DNA of 64,000 nt from assembly GCF_021922985.1 (NCBI RefSeq), contig NZ_CP040788.1, forward strand, positions 2,356,001 to 2,420,000, given 5' to 3'. A model generated the notes under the pieces. That model did no database searches. It worked only from the letters and a program-made list of their open reading frames with translations, and was not told where the DNA came from. The position numbers were made by a program, and so were the translations under genes. Shown here one piece after another: positions 57,990 to 64,000 of the stretch. The DNA comes from Clavibacter michiganensis subsp. tessellarius (GTDB lineage: Bacteria > Actinomycetota > Actinomycetes > Actinomycetales > Microbacteriaceae). The stretch's first letter is position 1, and each line of letters starts with the position of its first letter.

Positions 57990-58205
57990 TTATCCACAGG
58001 CCCGTCCACAGTGGGGATAGTTACACGCGTGTCATTTCCGCCGCGAGGGGCGGGATGCAGACGGCTCGGGGGAGCCGCGCGACGGACCCCGACGCCGGAT
58101 CCATCGGCGCCCGCCGGTAACCGCCACCGCCGGTGCCACCGCACGGCGTGATGCGGCCGGTTCTCCACATGTGGGGATGGTTGTCCACATGCGTTCTGTG
58201 GAGAA
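57990..58205. promoter_or_regulatory. DnaA-box-like cluster between rhomboid gene and crgA
   Basis: The 397-bp spacer (57889-58285) has no gene. Box-like motifs are TTATCCACA (57990-57998, perfect), CCGTCCACA (58002-58010), TTCTCCACA (58161-58169), ATCCCCACA (reverse, 58170-58178), TTGTCCACA (58181-58189, perfect) and TTCTCCACA (reverse, 58197-58205). It is about 12 kb from oriC. Confidence 0.55.
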
Positions 58206-58232
58206 CCGCTCCCAGGAGGGCGAGAAGCAGAA

Positions 58233-58266
58233 GAGCCCGCCGCCATCCGGAGATGGCGACGGGCTC
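58233..58266 (-). terminator. Terminator hairpin after crgA
   Basis: A 15-bp stem (GAGCCCGCCGCCATC with one mismatch) and 4-nt loop is followed on the minus strand by a T-rich TTCTGCTTCT run, about 20 nt past the crgA stop. Confidence 0.85.
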
Positions 58267-58285
58267 GACGTGCGGGTGGCTGCGG

Positions 58286-58525
58286 TCAGCGCCACCTGGT
58301 GGTCATGAGGAAGCCGACCAGGATGAGGCCGAAGCCGATGAGGATGTTGCCGACGCCCAGGTCCGGGATGGGGAACGCGTTGAGGCTCACGTAGTAGACG
58401 ATGAGCCAGGCCAGGCCCACGAGCATGAAGCCGAACATGATGGGCTTGAACCACACCGGGTTCGGGGCGTCCTCGTCCCGCACGCGTTCCTGGCGGGAGG
58501 GTCTCGTCGTCTTGTCGCGGGCCAT
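58286..58525 (-). CDS. crgA: Cell division protein CrgA
   Basis: This 79-residue protein has two membrane helices (about 28-48 and 58-76) with the conserved NPVWFKPIMFGFMLVGLAWL and LGVGNILIGFGLILVGF segments. CrgA binds FtsZ and recruits wall enzymes at the division site in actinobacteria. TAGAAT (58532-58537) ends 6 nt before the ATG, a leaderless promoter. It is divergent from the sortase gene. Confidence 0.93.
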   Translation of the reverse strand: MARDKTTRPSRQERVRDEDAPNPVWFKPIMFGFMLVGLAWLIVYYVSLNAFPIPDLGVGNILIGFGLILVGFLMTTRWR

Positions 58526-58531
58526 GCGGTG

Positions 58532-58537
58532 ATTCTA
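58532..58537 (-). promoter_or_regulatory. -10 element of crgA, leaderless spacing
   Basis: TAGAAT on the minus strand ends 6 nt before the crgA ATG. Confidence 0.65.
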
Positions 58538-58618
58538 GCGGGACGCTCCTCCACCGGCCCCGGATGACCCCCGGGTCCACGGGAGCGAGCACGGGGGGAT
58601 CCGCGCATCTCGGCCACC

Positions 58619-58624
58619 TACAAT
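58619..58624 (+). promoter_or_regulatory. -10 element of sortase gene, leaderless spacing
   Basis: TACAAT ends 6 nt before the sortase ATG, with no RBS. Confidence 0.65.
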
Positions 58625-58630
58625 CGGCAC

Positions 58631-59431
58631 ATGAGCGCTCCGCACCCCGTCCCGTCCCGTCGCGCGTCGCGGCACCGGGCGCGTCGCGGAGACGTCATCC
58701 TCGGCACCGTCGGGGTGTTCGGCGAGCTGCTCCTCACGGCGGGCGTCCTCATCATGCTGTTCCTCGGCTGGCAGCTGTGGTTCAACGACATCGTCGTGAG
58801 CAGCGGCCAGCGCGACCAGGCGCTCGAGAACAGCCGCTCCTGGGCCACGGCGGCGCCGGCTCCGGAGACGACCCCCGACCCGACCGCCTCTCCCGCTGCA
58901 CCCGGTGATCCCGTCATCACGGCGGCCCCCGCGTCGAACGCCACCGACTTCGGCAACATCTACATCCCGCGCTTCGGTCCGGACTACGTCGTGCCGGTCG
59001 CCACGGGGGTGGGGCTGGGCGACGTCCTGAACCTCGGCAAGATCGGCCACTACCGGGAGACGCAGATGCCCGGGCAGGTGGGCAACTTCGCGGTGGCCGC
59101 CCACCGCACCACCTACGGCAAGCCCTTCAACCAGATCACCGACCTGCGCGTCGGCGACGCCATCGTGGTCGAGACCCAGGACGGCTGGTACACCTACCGC
59201 TTCCGTACACTCGAGTACGTGAAGCCCACCGGAGTCGACGTGCTCAACGAGGTGCCCCAGGCTCCCGACGCCCAACCGGGTGACCGCATCCTCACGATGA
59301 CGAGCTGCAACCCCCTCTTCTCCGCGGCCGAGCGCGTCGTGGCCTACAGCGTCTTCGAGTCGTGGCAGCCGCGGTCGGACGCGTCGACGCCCGCAGCCCT
59401 CGCCGGCACGTCGTTCGCGAAGGCGGGCTGA
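58631..59431 (+). CDS. Class E sortase
   Basis: This 266-residue protein has a membrane helix near residues 22-50, a Pro/Thr/Ala-rich linker and a sortase domain. Catalytic His158 lies in VAAHRTT and Cys226 in ILTMTSCNPLF, with an Arg upstream of the TLTxC-like motif. Class E sortases of actinobacteria anchor proteins at LAxTG motifs to the cell wall. Neighbours crgA and pknB match the conserved actinobacterial division cluster. Confidence 0.93.
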   Translation: MSAPHPVPSRRASRHRARRGDVILGTVGVFGELLLTAGVLIMLFLGWQLWFNDIVVSSGQRDQALENSRSWATAAPAPETTPDPTASPAAPGDPVITAAPASNATDFGNIYIPRFGPDYVVPVATGVGLGDVLNLGKIGHYRETQMPGQVGNFAVAAHRTTYGKPFNQITDLRVGDAIVVETQDGWYTYRFRTLEYVKPTGVDVLNEVPQAPDAQPGDRILTMTSCNPLFSAAERVVAYSVFESWQPRSDASTPAALAGTSFAKAG

Positions 59432-59433
59432 GC

Positions 59434-59592
59434 GTGTACGCGGCTCTCTGGCGCATCCTGCCCGGACCGGTCTGGGTCCGGCTCCTGATCCTGCTCATCG
59501 CGATCGCCGCGATCCTCTACTGCCTCGTCACCTGGGTCTTCCCCTGGGTCGACTCCATCGTCAACACCCAGGAAGTGACGGTGCACCAGTGA
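59434..59592 (+). CDS. Small membrane protein, 52 residues
   Basis: This ORF starts with GTG 2 nt after the sortase stop and overlaps the trpG/pabA gene start by 4 nt (GTGA). It encodes one hydrophobic helix (VRLLILLIAIAAILYCLVTWVFPWVDSIV) and a short polar tail. Overlaps on both sides make it a very likely real gene. Equivalent small ORFs sit here in other Microbacteriaceae. Function unknown. Confidence 0.8.
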   Translation: MYAALWRILPGPVWVRLLILLIAIAAILYCLVTWVFPWVDSIVNTQEVTVHQ

Positions 59593-60227
59593 CGCGCGTC
59601 CTCGTGATCGACAACTACGACAGCTTCGTCTACACGCTCAACGGCTACCTGCAGCAGCTCGGTGCGGAGACCGTCGTCATGCGCAACGACGACCACGCCG
59701 ACGCCGACATGGCCGGCGTCATCTCGGAGTACGACGCCGTGCTGGTGTCGCCCGGACCGGGCAAGCCCTCGGAGGCGGGGGTCTCCATCCCCACGGTGCG
59801 CGCGGCCCTCGGATCCGGCACGCCCCTGCTCGGCGTGTGCCTCGGGCACCAGGCGATCGCCGAGGCGTTCGGCGCGACCGTGACGAACGCCGAGGAGCTC
59901 ATGCACGGCAAGACGTCCCTCGTCACGCACGACGACGGCGACTTCTACCTCGGCGTGCCGCAGCCCTTCACTGCCACGAGGTACCACTCGCTCGCCGTGG
60001 TCGACGGCACCGTCCCCTCGGACCTCGTCGTCACGTCGCGCACGGACGGCGGCGTCATCATGGGGCTGCGGCACGAGGCCGCGCCAATCGTGGGGGTGCA
60101 GTTCCACCCGGAGTCGGTGCTCACCGAGGGCGGCTACTGGATGCTCGGCAACTGGCTCGAGGGCGCGGGGCTGGGCGGGGCCCGAGAGACGTCGTCGCGG
60201 CTGTCTCCGCTGGTCCGCGTGAGCTGA
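59589..60227 (+). CDS. pabA: Glutamine amidotransferase, anthranilate/aminodeoxychorismate synthase component II
   Basis: This 212-residue class I amidotransferase has VIDNYDSFVYTLNGYL, oxyanion PGPGKPSEAG, nucleophile in GVCLGHQAIAEAFG, and His/Glu in GVQFHPESV. It releases ammonia from glutamine for a TrpE/PabB partner that is not in this window. The location beside pknB is conserved; the partner pathway (folate or tryptophan) is not clear from sequence. GTG start overlaps the upstream small ORF. Confidence 0.92.
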   Translation: MTRVLVIDNYDSFVYTLNGYLQQLGAETVVMRNDDHADADMAGVISEYDAVLVSPGPGKPSEAGVSIPTVRAALGSGTPLLGVCLGHQAIAEAFGATVTNAEELMHGKTSLVTHDDGDFYLGVPQPFTATRYHSLAVVDGTVPSDLVVTSRTDGGVIMGLRHEAAPIVGVQFHPESVLTEGGYWMLGNWLEGAGLGGARETSSRLSPLVRVS

Positions 60228-60270
60228 ACCGGCTGCGGATCGAGCCCGAGGGCACGCGCCCCATCCCGGA

Positions 60271-62025
60271 TCAGCCGCGCGGGGGTGCCTGCGTCGGCGC
60301 GGATTCCGTGGGCGAGGGCGCGGGGGTGCTGCGCCCGGTGCCCGTGCAGTAGGTGAGCGCCACGGTGGAGCGCTGGGCGACGTCGCCCGGAGGCACGGAC
60401 TGCTGGCTCACCGGGGAACCGTCTGCGCGCACGCAGGAGGGATCCCTCCGCGTCGTGACCGTGAGCTCGGAGGCCTCGAGCAGGGACTGCGCCTCGACCA
60501 GGGGCTGACCCAGCACGTCGGGCATGGAGACCTTGCCGTTCGAGAGCACGAGCTTCACCGAGGAACCCTGATCCACCTGAGCGGATGACGCCGGGTCGGT
60601 CTGCATGACCACGCCGTCGGAGACGGTGGGCGAGGACTGGCGCACGACCTCGCCGACCTTGAGGCCGGCGGACTGGAGGCTCGCGGTGGCGGTGGCCTCG
60701 TCCATGTTGGTGACGTTGGGCACCTGCACCACCGGCGGCCCGGAGGAGACGAACACGTCGATCTCGGTCTTCGACGCAACGTTCTCCCCGGCATCCGGGT
60801 TCGTGCGGAGCACCGTGCCCTCGGCGACCGTCGTGCTCGCCTCCTCGCGTTCGAGCGGGACGAGTCCCGCCTCCTCGAGGGCGGCCGCGGCGCTCGAGTA
60901 CGTGGATCCCGCGACGTCGGGCACCGTAGGGCTGATGTCGGGCGGCGCGATGGAGCTGAGGCTGGTGACCCAGATGACGACGGCGATGAGGATGACGACG
61001 ACGACGGTGACGCCGGCCCAGATCCAGGGCACGGGCGGACGGCTCTGGGTGCGGACGGTGCGGTCGTCGTCGACGCCGAGCTGACGGAGCGCCTGCTGGG
61101 AGGAGGACGGGCCCGAGGGGGCGCCGAAGAGCGTGGCGCCCACGTCGGTGGTGGGTGCCTCGCGCTCCGGCAGGGTGCCGCCTGCGGCGCGGTCGAGGTC
61201 GGCACGGAAGTCGGAGGCGGTCTGGAAGCGCGCGTAACGGTCCTTCGCCATGGCGTGCAGGACCACCTGATCGAGCTGCGTGGAGACGTGCTCCTGGACG
61301 CTGCTCGGCGCGACGGGCGTCTCGCTGACGTGCTGGTAGGCGACGGCGACGGCGGTGTCCGCCCGGAAGGGCGCCTGGCCGGTGAGCATCTCGAAGAGGA
61401 CGACGCCGGCGGAGTAGAGGTCGGTGCGCGCGTCCACGGACTCGCCCTTGGCCTGCTCGGGCGAGAAGTAGCGGGCCGTGCCGAGGATCGCCGTGGTCTG
61501 GGCGATGGTGGCCGAGGTGTCCGAGACCGCGCGCGCGATGCCGAAGTCCATGACCTTCACCTGGCCGGTGGGCGTGACCATGATGTTGCCGGGCTTGATG
61601 TCACGGTGGACGACGCCCGCGCGGTGCGAGTACTCGAGGGCGGTGAGGACGCCGCCCATGACGCGGACGGCCTCGTCGGGCTCGAGCGGGCCGTCGGTGA
61701 TGACGTCCTTGAGGAGGCGGCCCTCGACCCGCTCCATGACGATGAAGGGGACCGTGTGCGACGCGCCGTCCTGGTCGGTGACCACGTCCTCGCCGGCGTC
61801 GAACACGCGGACGATCGTGGGGTGCGACATGCGCGCGGCTGCCTGAGCCTCCTGGCGGAAGCGGCTCCGGAACGCCGGATCCTCCGCGAGACCGCGGCGC
61901 AGGATCTTGACGGCGACGCGTCGGCCGAGGCGCGCGTCGACGCCCTCGTAGACGTCGGCCATGCCGCCGCGGCCCAGGAGCGCCCCGATCTCGTATCGTC
62001 CGCCGAGGACACGCGTGTCGGTCAC
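60271..62025 (-). CDS. pknB: PASTA-domain Ser/Thr protein kinase PknB
   Basis: This 584-residue protein has a kinase domain ([36 protein letters not shown]), a juxtamembrane linker, one membrane helix (WIWAGVTVVVVILIAVVIWV near 330) and three PASTA repeats. The last repeat has an unusual Cys pair (SCV...TYCTG). PASTA domains sense muropeptides or lipid II and regulate wall growth and division. GTG start; no RBS of note. An ~18-residue Pro/Thr tail ends the protein. Confidence 0.95.
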   Translation of the reverse strand: MTDTRVLGGRYEIGALLGRGGMADVYEGVDARLGRRVAVKILRRGLAEDPAFRSRFRQEAQAAARMSHPTIVRVFDAGEDVVTDQDGASHTVPFIVMERVEGRLLKDVITDGPLEPDEAVRVMGGVLTALEYSHRAGVVHRDIKPGNIMVTPTGQVKVMDFGIARAVSDTSATIAQTTAILGTARYFSPEQAKGESVDARTDLYSAGVVLFEMLTGQAPFRADTAVAVAYQHVSETPVAPSSVQEHVSTQLDQVVLHAMAKDRYARFQTASDFRADLDRAAGGTLPEREAPTTDVGATLFGAPSGPSSSQQALRQLGVDDDRTVRTQSRPPVPWIWAGVTVVVVILIAVVIWVTSLSSIAPPDISPTVPDVAGSTYSSAAAALEEAGLVPLEREEASTTVAEGTVLRTNPDAGENVASKTEIDVFVSSGPPVVQVPNVTNMDEATATASLQSAGLKVGEVVRQSSPTVSDGVVMQTDPASSAQVDQGSSVKLVLSNGKVSMPDVLGQPLVEAQSLLEASELTVTTRRDPSCVRADGSPVSQQSVPPGDVAQRSTVALTYCTGTGRSTPAPSPTESAPTQAPPRG

Positions 62026-62138
62026 GGGCTGCCTCTCGTCGGGTTCGGGATCAGGACGGGGATGAGCTTACCCGGGCTCCGCTGGGGATCCGGGGCGGAG
62101 CACGGAGGGCGGGGGAGCGCTCGCGCGGCGCATGCCGA

Positions 62139-64000
62139 TCAGGGCATGCGGTGCGTGCTGGAGACCAGCGAGCGCTGGTCCTCGCGGCCCGGGGCGGGTG
62201 TGGGCGCCATGCCCGTCGTGCCCCCGTTGCCGCCGCCCGTGCCCCCGGTGCCGCCCGTTCCGCCGCCTCCGGTGCCCCCGCCGGTCCCGCCGCCGGTGCC
62301 CGTGCCGCCCGGGGCGGCGTCGACCGCGACCGTGACCGTGCTGCTGTAGGGCGACTCGTTCGTGCCGCAGATGGCGAGGTACTTGACCGTGAACGAGCCG
62401 GGGCTGGTGCCGGCCTTGATCTCGCCCGAGGTCGTCTGCGCGTTGGTGGGGTTGGTGCTCCCGGCCCACGTGCCGGTGGCGCCGCCGGACACCGAGTCGG
62501 CCTGGATCTGGTAGCCGTTGAGCGTCTGGCCCGCCGGGCAGGAGTACGCGGGCCAGGAGATGTCGACCGACTGGCCGGCTCGGACGGTCGTCGGGTTCAC
62601 CGTGGGGGTGACGGGCGCCGCGGTCGGCAGCGTCTGCGCCCCGTAGGCCGTGATCTGGATGGTGGCGCCCTTCGCGACGCTGCCGGTGGGGGTGATCGCG
62701 GTGACGCGGCCCTCCTCCTCGCCGGACGGCGCGGCGCTGCCCGTGATGACGGTGACCTTGAGGCCGAGGGCCGTGAGCTCGTCCGAGACCGTCTTCTGGT
62801 CGCGGCCGATGTAGTCCTCGCGCTTGATCTCGACGGTGGTCGGGGTGGGCGTCGGGGTGGGCGTGGGCGACGCGCTGGGCGTCGGGCTCGGCGCTGCGCT
62901 GGTCTCGGTGGGCGCCGGGGCCGGCGTGTCCGCCTCCCTGTTCGCGGACGCGGCGATGAGGCCGGCCACGATGGCGGCGACGACCAGGACGGCGACGACC
63001 ACGAAGATCCAGATGGCGCGCTTGCGGGCGCGCGGCTGCTCGGGCTCCTCGTCACCCGCGTCGGGCTCGTCGAAGTCGAACGGCGACGGCGCGCCGGCGC
63101 GCGGCGCGGAGGCGAGGACGGTGGTGGCACCCGTGTCGACGCGGCGGCCGGACGGCATGAGCTGGGTGGCCTGGGTGGGCGTGCCCGGATCCGCGGCGGC
63201 GGCACCGGCGACGGCCGCGACGGCCATGGTGGCGGTCGCGACGTCGCCGCGGCGCAGCGCCTGCGCGGCGCGCGCCAGGTGGGCGGCGCTCTGCGGGCGG
63301 TCCGCCGGCTTCTTCGCGATGCAGGACATGACGAGGTTGCGGACGGGCTCCGCCACCGTGACGGGGAGCTCGGGCGGCTGCTCGTTGATCTGCGCCATGG
63401 CGATGGCGACCTGCGACTCGCCCGTGAAGGGGCGGCGGCCGGCCAGGCACTCGTACGCGACGATGCCCATCGAGTACACGTCGGTGGACGGCGACGCGGG
63501 GTGGCCGCTCGCCTGCTCGGGCGACAGGTACTGGACCGTCCCCATGACCTGGCCCGTGGCCGTGAGCGGCACCTGGTCGGCGATGCGGGCGATGCCGAAG
63601 TCGGTGATCTTGACGCGTCCGTCGGGCGTGATCAGCAGGTTGCCCGGCTTGATGTCGCGGTGCACGAGACCGGCCTGGTGCGCGGCGTGGAGCGCGAGCG
63701 CGGTCTGGGAGATGATGTCGAGCACCTTGTCGCTCGAGAGCACGCGCTCCCGCTCGAGGATGGTCGACAGGGCCTCGCCGGGGACGAGCTCCATCACGAG
63801 GAAGGCGCTGCCGTCCTCCTCGCCGTAGTCGAAGACGTTGGCGATGCCCTCGTGGTTGACGAGCGCCGCGTGGCGCGCCTCGGCCCGGAAGCGCTCGAGG
63901 AACCCGGGGTCGCCCAGGTACTCGTCCTTGAGGATCTTGATGGCGACCTTGCGTCCGATGACGAGGTCGGTCGCCTCCCACACCTCGCCCATGCCGCCGA
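62139..64000 (-). CDS. pknA: PASTA Ser/Thr protein kinase PknA-like, 5' end beyond window
   Basis: At least 620 residues are visible, and the N-terminus (including part of the Gly loop, read GMGEVWE) runs off base 64000. It has a complete kinase core ([35 protein letters not shown]), a membrane helix ([21 protein letters not shown]), a Thr/Pro linker, one PASTA repeat ([21 protein letters not shown]) and a fibronectin-type-III-like domain with [19 protein letters not shown] Gly/Thr-rich tail of about 40 residues ends it. It is next to pknB, as PknA is, but has more extracellular parts than mycobacterial PknA. Confidence 0.9.
   Translation of the reverse strand, partial: GGMGEVWEATDLVIGRKVAIKILKDEYLGDPGFLERFRAEARHAALVNHEGIANVFDYGEEDGSAFLVMELVPGEALSTILERERVLSSDKVLDIISQTALALHAAHQAGLVHRDIKPGNLLITPDGRVKITDFGIARIADQVPLTATGQVMGTVQYLSPEQASGHPASPSTDVYSMGIVAYECLAGRRPFTGESQVAIAMAQINEQPPELPVTVAEPVRNLVMSCIAKKPADRPQSAAHLARAAQALRRGDVATATMAVAAVAGAAAADPGTPTQATQLMPSGRRVDTGATTVLASAPRAGAPSPFDFDEPDAGDEEPEQPRARKRAIWIFVVVAVLVVAAIVAGLIAASANREADTPAPAPTETSAAPSPTPSASPTPTPTPTPTTVEIKREDYIGRDQKTVSDELTALGLKVTVITGSAAPSGEEEGRVTAITPTGSVAKGATIQITAYGAQTLPTAAPVTPTVNPTTVRAGQSVDISWPAYSCPAGQTLNGYQIQADSVSGGATGTWAGSTNPTNAQTTSGEIKAGTSPGSFTVKYLAICGTNESPYSSTVTVAVDAAPGGTGTGGGTGGGTGGGGTGGTGGTGGGNGGTTGMAPTPAPGREDQRSLVSSTHRMP

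Overview
The window is about 64 kb of very GC-rich actinobacterial chromosome spanning the replication origin. Gene content and order (rpmH-dnaA-dnaN-gnd-recF-dciA-gyrB-gyrA, parAB-rsmG-jag-yidC-rnpA, and crgA-sortase-trpG-pknB-pknA), together with protein-level resemblance, fit the family Microbacteriaceae, most likely Clavibacter or a close relative. The genus is my recognition and was not tested. I see no prophage, insertion sequence, CRISPR array or clear pseudogene. Nearly all the sequence is dense, intact, housekeeping-type coding DNA.

Left part (1-24.5 kb). A truncated membrane protein gene with a well-formed regulated promoter is followed by a DUF998 protein, a CopD-CtaG copper/cytochrome oxidase protein and HU. 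Next come three cysteine-poor ribosomal protein genes (rpmB-rpmG-rpsN) beside a tightly overlapping metal-uptake operon (znuA-znuC-znuB-zur), which looks like a zinc-starvation locus. A branched-chain 2-oxoacid dehydrogenase operon (bkdABC) and an aminotransferase follow. After these come a WXG100-like small protein translationally coupled to a putative secreted alpha/beta hydrolase, a low-molecular-weight tyrosine phosphatase, purB, several small membrane proteins, polyphosphate glucokinase, glycerate kinase, a GT4 glycosyltransferase, a MerR regulator, release factor 3 and a CHY zinc-finger protein.

Middle (24.5-43.6 kb, mostly minus strand towards the origin). dnaB lies behind a long spacer rich in DnaA-box-like sequences. 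Then come rplI-rpsR-ssb-rpsF, pcnB, a DUF6049 protein with murJ, trxB-trxA, an aminotransferase, a D-Ala-D-Ala ligase-like gene, parB-parA, rsmG and jag-yidC-yidD-rnpA-rpmH. Three perfect-core parS sites flank parA and rsmG.

Origin and right part (43.6-64 kb). dnaA, the oriC spacer (DnaA boxes plus an AT-rich stretch), dnaN, gnd, recF, a DciA-like gene, gyrB, gyrA and a DUF3566 gene run rightward, followed by tRNA-Ile and tRNA-Ala. Beyond are a small membrane protein, cyclophilin, rhomboid protease, a second spacer with clustered DnaA-box-like motifs, crgA, a class E sortase, a small membrane ORF, a TrpG/PabA amidotransferase and two PASTA Ser/Thr kinases. The last kinase runs off the window. 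Genes mostly diverge from oriC, as expected for co-orientation with replication.

Two themes run across the window. At least a dozen genes have a -10-like hexamer ending only 6-7 nt before the start codon, the signature of leaderless transcription. DnaA-box-like clusters occur not only at oriC but also upstream of dnaB and crgA. The best candidate for an undescribed system is the WXG-like/hydrolase pair at 13.1-14.7 kb.
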